From contig NZ_VTFG01000002.1 in NCBI RefSeq assembly GCF_008692035.1, positions 2,046,001 to 2,110,000 of the forward strand: DNA of 64,000 bases. Reading direction: 5' to 3'. Made by a program: the position numbers and the translations under genes. Source of the DNA: Pseudomonas marginalis. GTDB lineage: Bacteria > Pseudomonadota > Gammaproteobacteria > Pseudomonadales > Pseudomonadaceae. Positions 1 to 9,005 of this stretch are shown piece after piece. Positions within the stretch are counted from its first letter, which is position 1. Every line of letters starts with the position of its first letter. The notes beneath the pieces are model-generated. The model ran no database searches, had not been told where the DNA came from, and saw only the letters and a list, made by a program, of their open reading frames with translations.

Positions 1-1721
1 ATCAGGTGGTTGCGCCAGCCGCGCTCGATGCGTGGCGGGTCGACGTAATAGTGCTTCTGCGAGCGGGCGAAACTGGCATCACGCCGGGCCAGCAGGGCAT
101 GGGGGTCGAGTTCCGGTTCGGCATCGCAGGCCAGTCCCAGTAACCCCGCAGGCGAGGGGCACAAGGCTTGCCAGGCCAAGGCCCGGGACGGTGTACAAAA
201 CAGCGGCGGTTCGAGGTCGGCACGGCACAGTTGCACGGTCAGCGGCCCATGGACCTCACCGAGAACCTGCCCCTCCACCAGCAATGAACCATGCTTCAAC
301 CGGGTGTCCACGCCCCACAACCGCACGCTCAGCTCCACCCCTTGCACGCTCACAAGGCCATCGGCGTCCTGATGCAGCGTTCCGGCAAAAGGCGCCTCCA
401 ACACCGTGCCCTGGGGCAGATGCAGCTCTACGTGGAGGGGGAAAGTCTGCGGTTCGGTGGCACTGTCCGGGCAGGTACGCGACAGCCGATATTGGCCATA
501 ACGACTTGCCGCCAGCCCATGCACCGCCGCCGCCTGATCCAGCAGTTGCCGATCAATGCCGGCCAGTTCCCAGTTGCCGGCTTCGAAATGCGGGCTGAGC
601 ACACCCAGGTCGATCAGCGCGAACTCACGCCCCACCAGGCCCGGTAACAAAGGCGCGAAGTCCTGGCTGGCAATCGAAGGCAGCGTCTCACCGACACTGC
701 CGAGAATCGCAGCCTCCATCAGTTCAAACGGCACCGACGTCGCCACATGGAAAATTTCCCACTCGTGTTCGGCGTTTTTCAACAGGTAAGTGTTGTCCGG
801 ATCCAGGCGTTGCTGCTGTTCGCTGCTTAGTACCAACACTGCCGCACGGGCGACGATCAGTGGCCACAACGCCTGCAATTCCTCGCGTTGCAACGGGGTC
901 ACGGCATGGCAGGCCCGGACCGCCGGCAGGATGGCAAACGGGTCGCCCTCGGCATGGTGCAACAGGGCCGCACAGGTCACCGACAGGTCGGCAATCCGCC
1001 AGGTGTGCACCAGGTCGCCGAAATCGATGACGCCTTGCAGTTGCCAGTGCCGTTGCGCATCGCGCTGCCACACCACGTTGTCATCGGTGATGTCCATGTG
1101 CACCGCTTGCCAGGGCAGGCGGTCGGCCAGGGGGCGAATGCGCTGTTCAACCTGCTCGGCCACCTGTTCCAGTGCGGCGCGGTGGGGCAGGTTTTCCAGG
1201 GTGGCCAACAGATAGGTGATCAGTTCCCGGGCATAGCGTGGGTCCCATTGCAGGGTACGGTCCAATCCAGGGTGGGAGAAATCCGCCAGCGCGCGGCTCA
1301 TGCGCCCGCACAGGTCGCCGAAGCCTGCGATCACGTCGCGCCCCAAATGCGGCAGATGGGTCAACGGCTGGCCGTCGATATAGTCCAGCAGCCGCAGGTG
1401 CAGGGGCTGGCCATCGACCGTCACGCTCAGCAGCTCTTCACCGCCCAGGGCCTTGATGACCTTGGGCACCCGCACGGCCTGCAGGGTGTCGAGGGCCGCG
1501 TGCTGGGCCTGCAGCTCAATCGCCGCATAGTCGCCCCGGCAGATTTTCAGAACAAACCGACCGCGGGCACTGTCGATTTTGTAATTGAGGTCTTGCTGGC
1601 TGCCCAGTGATTGCAGGGTGCCCGTGAGGCCGTAGTGCTGCTCGAGCAATTGCGCTGCCTGGTCGGGGCCTACTTGCGGGCAGGGTAGATTGGCGCGATG
1701 GATCAACGTAGCAAGCAGCAT
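1..1721 (-). CDS. APH-type kinase / class III aminotransferase fusion, 3' end missing
   Basis: About 573 residues of the N-terminal part are visible; the gene continues off the left edge. Residues 1-330 form an aminoglycoside-phosphotransferase/homoserine-kinase-like domain, with a Brenner-type motif HMDITDDN near residue 207 and IDFGD near 231. A middle region around 390-510 resembles the M23-like linker found in this family. From about 555 the class III aminotransferase begins with the typical HYYVDPPRIERGW. Known relatives of about 1000 residues join kinase, linker and PLP-dependent aminotransferase; the substrate is generally unknown. ATG at 1721 has GAGG upstream at good spacing; an in-frame ATG at 1760 is possible but has a poor ribosome-binding site. 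The gene is divergent from rmlB. Confidence 0.8.
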   Translation of the reverse strand, partial: MLLATLIHRANLPCPQVGPDQAAQLLEQHYGLTGTLQSLGSQQDLNYKIDSARGRFVLKICRGDYAAIELQAQHAALDTLQAVRVPKVIKALGGEELLSVTVDGQPLHLRLLDYIDGQPLTHLPHLGRDVIAGFGDLCGRMSRALADFSHPGLDRTLQWDPRYARELITYLLATLENLPHRAALEQVAEQVEQRIRPLADRLPWQAVHMDITDDNVVWQRDAQRHWQLQGVIDFGDLVHTWRIADLSVTCAALLHHAEGDPFAILPAVRACHAVTPLQREELQALWPLIVARAAVLVLSSEQQQRLDPDNTYLLKNAEHEWEIFHVATSVPFELMEAAILGSVGETLPSIASQDFAPLLPGLVGREFALIDLGVLSPHFEAGNWELAGIDRQLLDQAAAVHGLAASRYGQYRLSRTCPDSATEPQTFPLHVELHLPQGTVLEAPFAGTLHQDADGLVSVQGVELSVRLWGVDTRLKHGSLLVEGQVLGEVHGPLTVQLCRADLEPPLFCTPSRALAWQALCPSPAGLLGLACDAEPELDPHALLARRDASFARSQKHYYVDPPRIERGWRNHL

Positions 1722-1874
1722 GGGCGTGGCCTCGTTTTTTTCAGGGGTGTATATCGCCATTGTTCAGGTGAGTTAGGCAACCCCCCTACGCATACCGCGC
1801 TTGCGCCTATCTTCCGCACAACTCAAGCTATGCTTCATTCGCTTAATGTCCGTCTAAGGAAAAGGCCCTCCGAC

Positions 1875-2957
1875 ATGCGCATTCTCATCACCGGCGGCGC
1901 TGGATTTATCGGCTCCGCCCTGATCCGCCATCTGATTCAAAACACCGAACACGAAGTGCTCAATCTGGACAAACTTACGTATGCAGGCAATCTGGAATCA
2001 CTGACCAGCATTGCGTCTAACAGCCGCTATGAGTTCGTACAGGCCGATATCATTGACCAGGCCAGCGTCAGCGCCGTGCTGACGCGCTTCGAGCCACAGG
2101 CAATCATGCACTTGGCCGCAGAATCCCATGTCGATCGTTCGATTGACGGGCCGTCGGATTTTATCCAGACCAATATCGTCGGCACCTACAGCCTGCTGGA
2201 GGCCACCCGCGCGTACTGGCACACGCTGGCGGAGCCCTCCAAGAGCGCTTTCCGTTTCCATCACATCTCCACCGATGAGGTGTACGGCGACCTGCACGGC
2301 GTTGACGATCTTTTCACCGAAACCACGCCTTACGCGCCCAGTTCACCTTACTCCGCGAGCAAGGCGGCGTCCGACCACCTGGTGCGTGCCTGGCAACGCA
2401 CCTACGGCCTGCCGGTATTGCTGACCAATTGTTCGAACAACTACGGCCCTTTCCACTTCCCCGAGAAGTTGATCCCGCTGGTCATCCTCAACGCGCTCGC
2501 GGGCAAGCCATTACCGGTCTATGGTAATGGTTTGCAGGTGCGCGACTGGCTGTTCGTCGAGGACCATGCCCGCGCACTTCTGAAAGTGGTAACTGAAGGT
2601 GTGGTCGGCGAGACCTACAATATCGGCGGCCACAATGAGCAAAAAAACATCGACGTGGTACGAGGCATCTGCGGCCTGCTGGAAGAATTGGCACCGCAAC
2701 GTCCGGCCGGTTTGGAAAAATTTACCGACCTGATCACGTTCGTCAAAGATCGACCAGGCCACGATCAGCGCTATGCAATCGACGCCAGCAAGATCGAACG
2801 CGAACTGGGCTGGGTCCCGGAAGAAACGTTCGAGACCGGCCTGCGCAAGACCGTACAGTGGTACCTCGACAACCTGGAATGGTGCCGCAGGGTACAGGAC
2901 GGCAGTTATCAGGGTGAACGATTGGGCAACACCGACATGAAGGATCTGATTGCATGA
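1875..2957 (+). CDS. rmlB: dTDP-glucose 4,6-dehydratase
   Basis: Second step of dTDP-L-rhamnose synthesis: NAD-dependent conversion of dTDP-glucose to the 4-keto-6-deoxy sugar in the cytosol. The 360-residue product has the Rossmann motif GGAGFIG at residues 7-13, the catalytic STDEVYG near 131-137 and the YxxxK pair (YSASK, Y159/K163), all expected of an extended short-chain dehydrogenase. The upstream in-frame extension to 1698 shows no family similarity, so the ATG before RILITGG is chosen. It overlaps rmlA by 4 bases (ATGA). It heads the operon rmlB-A-C-D, which supplies L-rhamnose for LPS core or O-antigen and possibly rhamnolipid. Confidence 0.97.
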   Translation: MRILITGGAGFIGSALIRHLIQNTEHEVLNLDKLTYAGNLESLTSIASNSRYEFVQADIIDQASVSAVLTRFEPQAIMHLAAESHVDRSIDGPSDFIQTNIVGTYSLLEATRAYWHTLAEPSKSAFRFHHISTDEVYGDLHGVDDLFTETTPYAPSSPYSASKAASDHLVRAWQRTYGLPVLLTNCSNNYGPFHFPEKLIPLVILNALAGKPLPVYGNGLQVRDWLFVEDHARALLKVVTEGVVGETYNIGGHNEQKNIDVVRGICGLLEELAPQRPAGLEKFTDLITFVKDRPGHDQRYAIDASKIERELGWVPEETFETGLRKTVQWYLDNLEWCRRVQDGSYQGERLGNTDMKDLIA

Positions 2958-3847
2958 TGAAGGGAATCGTATTGGCAGGAGGCTCAGGCACTCGCTTGCA
3001 CCCCATTACCCTGGGCGTGTCCAAGCAGCTGCTGCCAGTGTATGACAAGCCGATGATCTATTACCCGATCTCGGTGCTGATGCTGGCAGGAATCAAAGAC
3101 ATCCTCGTGATTTCCACGCCAGTGGACTTGCCGCAGTATCGTAACTTGCTGGGCGATGGCAGCCAGTTCGGCGTGCGCTTCACCTATGCCGAGCAGCCGT
3201 CGCCGGATGGCTTGGCCCAGGCATTTATCATTGGCGAAGAATTTATCGGTAATGACCCGGTATGCCTGATCCTGGGTGACAACATTTTCCACGGCCAATA
3301 TTTCGGCGAACAGTTGCGGACTGCAGCCAGGCGTCCTTCCGGCGCGACGGTATTTGGTTATTGGGTAAAAGACCCAGAACGATTTGGCGTGATCGACTTC
3401 GACAAGGATGGTCGCGCCCTGTCGATTGAAGAGAAACCACTGAAGCCAAAGTCCCCCTATGCCGTAACCGGCCTTTATTTCTACGACAACGACGTGATCG
3501 AGATCGCCAAAGCCGTGAAACCTTCACATCGTGGCGAGCTTGAGATTACCGACGTCAACAACGCCTATCTCAAGCGCGGCGACCTGCATGTGGAACGTTT
3601 CGGGCGCGGATTCGCTTGGCTCGATACAGGCACCCACGACAGCCTGTTGGAAGCTTCGCTCTACGTGCAGACCATCGAGCATCGCCAGGGCCTGAAAGTA
3701 GCCTGCCTGGAAGAAATTGCTTACCAGAACCGCTGGATTGACCGTGAATACTTGCTGGAGCGGGCCAAATATTTTGGCAAGACCGGCTACGGTCAATACT
3801 TGTTCACCCTCGCAGGGGATAATCCATATGAATGTATCCGCCACTGA
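2954..3847 (+). CDS. rmlA: glucose-1-phosphate thymidylyltransferase
   Basis: First step of dTDP-rhamnose synthesis: glucose-1-phosphate plus dTTP gives dTDP-glucose and pyrophosphate. The 297 residues are the usual length, and the nucleotidyltransferase signature GGSGTRLHPIT starts at residue 8. GDNIFHG and the sugar-binding EEKP region follow in the expected order. The start overlaps the rmlB stop by 4 bases and the end overlaps rmlC by 20 bases, indicating translational coupling. RmlA is known to be feedback-inhibited by dTDP-rhamnose. Base composition looks lower in GC than the neighbouring rmlD. Confidence 0.97.
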   Translation: MMKGIVLAGGSGTRLHPITLGVSKQLLPVYDKPMIYYPISVLMLAGIKDILVISTPVDLPQYRNLLGDGSQFGVRFTYAEQPSPDGLAQAFIIGEEFIGNDPVCLILGDNIFHGQYFGEQLRTAARRPSGATVFGYWVKDPERFGVIDFDKDGRALSIEEKPLKPKSPYAVTGLYFYDNDVIEIAKAVKPSHRGELEITDVNNAYLKRGDLHVERFGRGFAWLDTGTHDSLLEASLYVQTIEHRQGLKVACLEEIAYQNRWIDREYLLERAKYFGKTGYGQYLFTLAGDNPYECIRH

Positions 3848-4373
3848 GTTGCCCGGGGTATTGATCATCGAGCCGAAGGTTTTTGGCGATGAACGCGGTT
3901 TTTTCTATGAGAGTTTCAATGCCCGGGACTTTGCGCAAGCAACCGGGCTGCAGCAAGAGTTTGTTCAGGACAACCACTCGCGCTCACAAAGAGGCGTGTT
4001 GCGCGGCCTGCATTACCAAGTGGAACACGCTCAGGGCAAATTGGTGCGAGTGACTGCCGGTGAGGTGTTAGACGTCGCAGTGGATATACGTCAGAGCTCA
4101 CCTGCATTTGGCAAATGGGCCAGCGTTCGGCTATCGACCGACAACAGTCGCCAACTGTGGATTCCTCCGGGGTTCGCCCATGGTTTTGTGGTGCTCAGCG
4201 ACTACGCCGAATTCCTCTACAAGACGACTGATTACTACACACCCTCTGCAGAGCGCTGCATCCGCTGGGACGATCCGGACCTCAATATCGACTGGCAATT
4301 GACGGGGCCTCCAACCTTGTCTTCCAAGGACCAGAGCGGCAAAAGTCTGAAAGACGCCGATCTGTTCCCATGA
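3828..4373 (+). CDS. rmlC: dTDP-4-dehydrorhamnose 3,5-epimerase
   Basis: Third step of the pathway: double epimerisation of the 4-keto-6-deoxy sugar. The 181-residue cupin has GVLRGLHYQ containing the catalytic His (about residue 62) and PPGFAHGF further on, both diagnostic for RmlC. An open frame extends upstream to 3717 inside rmlA, but family length and AGGGG ten bases upstream support ATG at 3828. Its first 20 bases lie within the end of rmlA, and its stop overlaps rmlD as ATGA. Composition is visibly less GC-rich than rmlD immediately downstream. Confidence 0.96.
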   Translation: MNVSATELPGVLIIEPKVFGDERGFFYESFNARDFAQATGLQQEFVQDNHSRSQRGVLRGLHYQVEHAQGKLVRVTAGEVLDVAVDIRQSSPAFGKWASVRLSTDNSRQLWIPPGFAHGFVVLSDYAEFLYKTTDYYTPSAERCIRWDDPDLNIDWQLTGPPTLSSKDQSGKSLKDADLFP

Positions 4374-5239
4374 AAATCCTGATCACCGGCCAACATGGCC
4401 AAGTCTCCCAGGCACTGCAACAGCAGCTCCAGGGCCTGGGCGAACTGATTGTCCTCGGCCGCGAGCACCTCGATCTGGCCGACGCCAAGCACATCCGCCA
4501 GCAGGTGCGCGCCCACCGCCCCGACCTGATCATCAGCGCCGCCGCCCACACGGCTGTGGATCAGGCCGAAAGCGAACCGGACCTCGCCTTCGCCATCAAC
4601 GCCACCGCCCCCGGAATTCTCGCCGAGGAAGCCAAGGCCCTGGGCAGCCCGTTGATCCACTACTCCACCGACTACGTGTTCGACGGCAGCAAGCCTGGGC
4701 CCTACACCGAAGCAGACACGCCCAACCCCTTGGGCGTCTACGGCCAGAGCAAACTGGCGGGTGAACAGGCGATTGCCGCAGTGGGAGGCCAGTACCTGAT
4801 CCTGCGCACCAGCTGGGTCTACTCCAACCACGGCAAGAACTTCCTGCTGACCATGCAACGCCTGCTGCAAGAAAAACCCCACCTGCGCATCGTCGCCGAC
4901 CAGATCGGCGCGCCGACGTGGGCCGTGACCATTGCCGCCAGTACGCGCGCCCTGATCGAACGCTGGCAGGCGGGCAAGGCCGGGGAATGGGGCATCTACC
5001 ACCTGACCGCCGAGGGTGAAACCTCGTGGTTCGGCTTTGCCCAGGCGATCGGCGAGCACCTGCGCGCCAGTGGCCGCGCGTGTGCCGAACTGGAGGCGAT
5101 CCCGTCCAGCGCCTACCCGACGCCCGCCCGGCGCCCGCTGAACTCACGCCTCGATTGCAGCCACCTGCGCCTGCAATGGCGCGTCAGTCAGCCCTTGTGG
5201 CAAGACGCATTGCGCGAGTGTCTTGCCGGGCAGCACTAG
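4370..5239 (+). CDS. rmlD: dTDP-4-dehydrorhamnose reductase
   Basis: Last step: NAD(P)H-dependent reduction to dTDP-L-rhamnose. The 289 residues contain the N-terminal nucleotide-binding GQHGQV motif, the STDYVFDG strand, and Tyr/Lys of YGQSK as the catalytic YxxxK. It is coupled to rmlC by a 4-base overlap. Here rmlD is last, whereas the order recalled for P. aeruginosa is rmlBDAC. Codon use is strongly GC-biased, unlike the three genes before it, which suggests rmlBAC and rmlD have different histories. Confidence 0.96.
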   Translation: MKILITGQHGQVSQALQQQLQGLGELIVLGREHLDLADAKHIRQQVRAHRPDLIISAAAHTAVDQAESEPDLAFAINATAPGILAEEAKALGSPLIHYSTDYVFDGSKPGPYTEADTPNPLGVYGQSKLAGEQAIAAVGGQYLILRTSWVYSNHGKNFLLTMQRLLQEKPHLRIVADQIGAPTWAVTIAASTRALIERWQAGKAGEWGIYHLTAEGETSWFGFAQAIGEHLRASGRACAELEAIPSSAYPTPARRPLNSRLDCSHLRLQWRVSQPLWQDALRECLAGQH

Positions 5240-5275
5240 GCATAATGCGCCTGTACCCACAGGCGCACGACTCCC

Positions 5276-7084
5276 ATGACTCCACCCCTTCCGCGAAGAC
5301 CCCGCTGGCGCAGCCTCGCCCTATTGGCCCTGTGCCTGGCACCGTTGCTGTGGCCGCTGGAGCACTTGGCCGAGCGTTACTATCGCAGCGAACTGGCCGG
5401 GCAAAACCGCCAGACCCTCGATCTGTACGTCGCCAACCTGCTGGGCACCCTGCATCGCTATGAAGTGCTGCCGCAGATCCTCGGCGACTTGCCGGCCTTG
5501 CGCACGGCGCTGGCCGCGCCGCAGGTCAGTACCAACCTGGTCAACGCCAACATGCTGCTCAAGGACGTCGCCGCCCAGGCCGGGGTGGAAGTGATGTATC
5601 TGATGGACACCACCGGCAAGACCCTCGCCGCGTCCAATTGGGACAAGCAGGACAGTTTCGTCGGGCGCAACTTCTCGTTCCGGCCCTATTTCAGCGAAGC
5701 CATGGCCGGGCGCCTGGGACGGTTTTTCGGGCTGGGCACCACATCGGCCAAGCGCGGCTATTTCTTCGCCGCCGCCGTGCGCGATGGCGACACGATCATC
5801 GGCGTACTGGTGGTCAAGGTCGACCTGGACCACACCGAAAGCCTGTGGGGCAATACCCCGGAACAACTGCTGGTCACCGACCACAACGGCGTGGTGATCC
5901 TCACGTCGCGCCCGCAATGGCGCTTCCGTGCCACCCGGCCGCTGACCGCCGAGGAACGCCAGGCCATCATCGCCATCCAGCCCTACCCCACGCGCGACCC
6001 GCAACCCTTGAGCCTGAGCAGCAGCGCATGGCTGCGCCAATCCACCGCCATTGCCGAGACCGGCTGGAATGTGGAAATCCTGGCACCGCAATCCTTGATC
6101 AGCCGCCCGGTGCGCACGGTGGTCGCCGTGGGCGGCGCCACGTTGCTGGTGTTGATGCTGCTGCTGGGCCTGTTGATGCAACGCCGCCGCCACTACCTGG
6201 AACGCATCGCCTTCGAAGCCAAGGCCCGCCGCGAGCTGGAGATGCGCGTGGTCGAACGTACCAGCGATCTGGAAGGCCTCAACCGGCGTCTCAAACAGGA
6301 GGTGCTGGAGCGCGAACACGCCCAGCAGGAACTGGTGCGCGCCCAGGATGACCTGGTGCAGGCGGGCAAGCTGTCAGCGCTGGGCACCATGTCGGCGAGT
6401 ATCAGCCACGAACTCAACCAACCCCTGGCGGCGATTCGCAGCTATGCGGAAAACGCCGAGATCCTGCTCGACCACGAGCGCACCAGCGATGCCCGGGGCA
6501 ATCTCAAGCTGATCAGCGAACTGACCGGACGCATGGCCTCGATCATCGCCCACCTGCGCGCCTTCGCCCGGCGCGACCGGCACGCGCCGGAGAGCGTGGC
6601 CCTGCAACCCGCCCTCGACGATGCCCTGGCGCTCCTGGCCAAGCGGCGGCGCTCGATGGAAGTGGAACTGATCCGCGATTTGCCGGAAGCGACCCTATGG
6701 GTGCAGGCCGGCGAAACCCGCCTGCGCCAGGTGCTGGGAAACCTGCTGGCCAACGCCCTCGACGCCCTTACCGAAAAAGGCCCGCCGCGCAAACTGTGGC
6801 TGAGTGCCGAAACCACCGCCCAGGGCGTCAACCTGTACATTCGCGACAACGGCCCGGGCTTTTGCATGGAAGCCCTGGGCCGCGCCAGCGAACCGTTCTA
6901 CACCACCAAGACCCGCACCCAGGGCTTGGGCCTGGGCCTGGCGATCTGTGACACCCTGATGCGTGCCTTTGGCGGCGAACTGCTGTTTGCCAACCACAAG
7001 GAAGGTGGCGCGCTGTTAACCCTGAAATTGCGTGCCGGCTCGCCGGGCGTCAGTCTGCAACCGTCCGAGGACCGCAGTGTATGA
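5276..7084 (+). CDS. dctB: C4-dicarboxylate sensor histidine kinase (DctB type)
   Basis: Inner-membrane sensor kinase of 602 residues. A membrane segment at about 13-33 is followed by a periplasmic double-Cache sensor region (35-280, with the DctB-like stretch SFVGRNFSFRPYF), a second membrane segment near 285-305, a coiled coil to about 370, HisKA with phospho-accepting His377 in SISHELNQP, and an HATPase domain with N-box NLLANALDAL, DNGPGF and GLGLGLAI. DctB senses succinate, fumarate and malate and phosphorylates DctD. The gene overlaps dctD by 4 bases, and the position next to the rml operon matches P. aeruginosa dctBD. No dctA or dctPQM transporter lies in the window. Confidence 0.9.
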   Translation: MTPPLPRRPRWRSLALLALCLAPLLWPLEHLAERYYRSELAGQNRQTLDLYVANLLGTLHRYEVLPQILGDLPALRTALAAPQVSTNLVNANMLLKDVAAQAGVEVMYLMDTTGKTLAASNWDKQDSFVGRNFSFRPYFSEAMAGRLGRFFGLGTTSAKRGYFFAAAVRDGDTIIGVLVVKVDLDHTESLWGNTPEQLLVTDHNGVVILTSRPQWRFRATRPLTAEERQAIIAIQPYPTRDPQPLSLSSSAWLRQSTAIAETGWNVEILAPQSLISRPVRTVVAVGGATLLVLMLLLGLLMQRRRHYLERIAFEAKARRELEMRVVERTSDLEGLNRRLKQEVLEREHAQQELVRAQDDLVQAGKLSALGTMSASISHELNQPLAAIRSYAENAEILLDHERTSDARGNLKLISELTGRMASIIAHLRAFARRDRHAPESVALQPALDDALALLAKRRRSMEVELIRDLPEATLWVQAGETRLRQVLGNLLANALDALTEKGPPRKLWLSAETTAQGVNLYIRDNGPGFCMEALGRASEPFYTTKTRTQGLGLGLAICDTLMRAFGGELLFANHKEGGALLTLKLRAGSPGVSLQPSEDRSV

Positions 7085-8457
7085 GTATCGATAACCAGAT
7101 TCAGGTGGTGTTGATCGACGATGATCCGCACTTGCGTCAGGCCCTGTGCCAGACCCTGGACCTGGCCGGGCTGAACGTCCTGCCCCTGGGCGAAGCCACC
7201 GGCCTCACCGTGCGCCTGTCGCGGGATTGGCCGGGCGTGGTGGTCAGCGACATCCGCATGCCCGGCATGGACGGCCTGGAGCTGCTGGCCGAGCTGCACG
7301 GCCAGGATCCGGACCTGCCGGTGCTGCTGATCACCGGCCACGGCGACGTGCCGCTGGCGGTGCAGGCCATGCGCGCGGGAGCCTATGACTTCCTCGAGAA
7401 ACCCTTCGCCAGCGACGCCCTGCTCGACAGCGTGCGCCGCGCCCTGGCCCTGCGCCGGCTGGTGCTCGACAACCGCAGCCTGCGCCTGGCCCTGAGCGAC
7501 CGCCAACAACTGAGCACCCGCCTGGTGGGGCACTCGCCACAGATGCTGCGCCTGCGCGAGCAGATCGGCGCCCTGGCCGCAACTCGCGCGGATGTGCTGA
7601 TCCTCGGCGAAACCGGCGCCGGCAAGGAAGTGGTGGCCCGCGCGCTGCACGACCTGTCGAGCCGGCGCAGCGGGCCGTTTGTGGCGATCAACGCCGGGGC
7701 GTTGGCCGAGTCGGTGGTGGAGAGCGAACTGTTCGGCCATGAGCCCGGCGCCTTTACCGGCGCGCAGAAGCGGCGCATCGGCAAATTCGAATTCGCCAAC
7801 GGCGGCACCTTGTTCCTCGATGAAATCGAAAGCATGAGCCTGGACGTGCAGGTCAAGCTGCTGCGTCTGTTACAGGAGCGTGTGGTGGAGCGCCTCGGCG
7901 GCAATCAGCTGATCCCGCTGGATATCCGCATCATCGCCGCCACCAAGGAAGACCTGCGCCTGGCCGCCGACCAGGGCCGCTTCCGCGCCGACTTGTACTA
8001 TCGCCTCAACGTCGCGCCGTTGCGTATTCCGCCACTGCGCGAGCGCGGTGAAGATGCGTTGATGCTGTTCCAGCACTTCGCCGACGAAGCCAGCAGCCGC
8101 CATGGCCTGCCGTTGCATGAGCTGCAACCGGGCCAGCGTGCCCTGCTGTTGCGTCATAGCTGGCCGGGCAATGTGCGCGAATTGCAGAACGCCGCCGAGC
8201 GCTTCGCCTTGGGCCTGGAGTTGGCGCTGGACAGCACCCCGGACAACCCCGCCAGCAGCGTGCTGACTTCCACGCCGGGCGGCTTGAGCGAACAGGTCGA
8301 GCAGTTCGAAAAAAGCCTGATCGCCGCCGAACTGACCCGCCCCCACAGCTCCATGCGCAGCCTCGCAGAAGCCCTCGGCGTACCGCGCAAGACCCTGCAC
8401 GACAAACTGCGCAAGCACGGCCTGAACTTCGCCAACCCAAGCACTGACGACGAATGA
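7081..8457 (+). CDS. dctD: sigma-54-dependent response regulator (DctD type)
   Basis: NtrC-family activator of 458 residues. The receiver domain has phospho-acceptor Asp57 in SDIRMPGMDG. The AAA+ domain has Walker A GETGAGKE near 178, the sigma-54 contact loop GAFTGA near 223, and Walker B LFLDEIE. A Fis-type helix-turn-helix lies near 415-445 (LAEALGVPRKTLHDKL). Phosphorylated DctD activates RpoN-dependent dicarboxylate transporter promoters, which must lie outside this window. The 4-base overlap with dctB makes the pair a single operon. Confidence 0.92.
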   Translation: MSIDNQIQVVLIDDDPHLRQALCQTLDLAGLNVLPLGEATGLTVRLSRDWPGVVVSDIRMPGMDGLELLAELHGQDPDLPVLLITGHGDVPLAVQAMRAGAYDFLEKPFASDALLDSVRRALALRRLVLDNRSLRLALSDRQQLSTRLVGHSPQMLRLREQIGALAATRADVLILGETGAGKEVVARALHDLSSRRSGPFVAINAGALAESVVESELFGHEPGAFTGAQKRRIGKFEFANGGTLFLDEIESMSLDVQVKLLRLLQERVVERLGGNQLIPLDIRIIAATKEDLRLAADQGRFRADLYYRLNVAPLRIPPLRERGEDALMLFQHFADEASSRHGLPLHELQPGQRALLLRHSWPGNVRELQNAAERFALGLELALDSTPDNPASSVLTSTPGGLSEQVEQFEKSLIAAELTRPHSSMRSLAEALGVPRKTLHDKLRKHGLNFANPSTDDE

Positions 8458-8483
8458 TCCTGCCCACCCACCAAGAGGCCGCC

Positions 8484-8939
8484 ATGAGCCGCGACAGCCG
8501 TTACCTGGAATCCATCCTCCACCACGACATCCCCCTGACCCGCGAAATGGGCCTCAAGGTACTCGACTGGCAAGACGGGCAACTGCGACTGCATCTGCCC
8601 CTGCACGCCAATATCAACCACAAGAGCACCATGTTCGGCGGCAGCCTCTACTGCGGCGCGGTGCTGGCGGGTTGGGGCTGGATGCACCTGCAACTGCGCG
8701 AGGAAGGGATTGAAGACGGGCATATCGTGATTCAGGAAGGGCAGATCAGTTATCCGCTGCCGGTGACGCACGACGCGACCGCCATTTGCGCGGCACCGGA
8801 GGAGAAGGTGTGGAAGCGTTTTTTGGCGACCTACAGGCGCTATGGCCGGGCGCGGCTGGCGTTGGACACCTGGATCGTGAATGAGGGCAGTGAAGAGCGG
8901 GCCGTTACGTTTACCGGCCAATACGTCTTGCACCGCTAG
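8484..8939 (+). CDS. YiiD C-terminal-like hotdog thioesterase
   Basis: A 151-residue protein resembling the thioesterase domain at the C-terminus of E. coli YiiD. Typical features are HANINHKSTMFGGSLYCGAVLAGWGW, where the N-H-x-x-x-M-F-G-G core matches hotdog thioesterases, and a following region of beta strands. ATG at 8484 has AGAGG eight bases upstream; an in-frame ATG at 8454 overlaps the dctD stop but would add ten non-conserved residues. It lies 26 bases after dctD and is probably co-transcribed. Substrate unknown, likely an acyl-CoA. Confidence 0.75.
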   Translation: MSRDSRYLESILHHDIPLTREMGLKVLDWQDGQLRLHLPLHANINHKSTMFGGSLYCGAVLAGWGWMHLQLREEGIEDGHIVIQEGQISYPLPVTHDATAICAAPEEKVWKRFLATYRRYGRARLALDTWIVNEGSEERAVTFTGQYVLHR

Positions 8940-8957
8940 AAGCCAATACACAAAAAA

Positions 8958-8989
8958 AATGTGGGAGGGGGCTTGCTCCCTCCCACATT
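8958..8989. repeat. short REP hairpin
   Basis: Inverted repeat with arms AATGTGGGAGGG and CCCTCCCACATT and an eight-base centre. It is the core of the REP/REPIN family of fluorescent pseudomonads. It sits between the convergent thioesterase and cysQ genes, where it could also help end transcription. Confidence 0.85.
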
Positions 8990-9005
8990 CAGATCGGCTG
9001 AGGTA

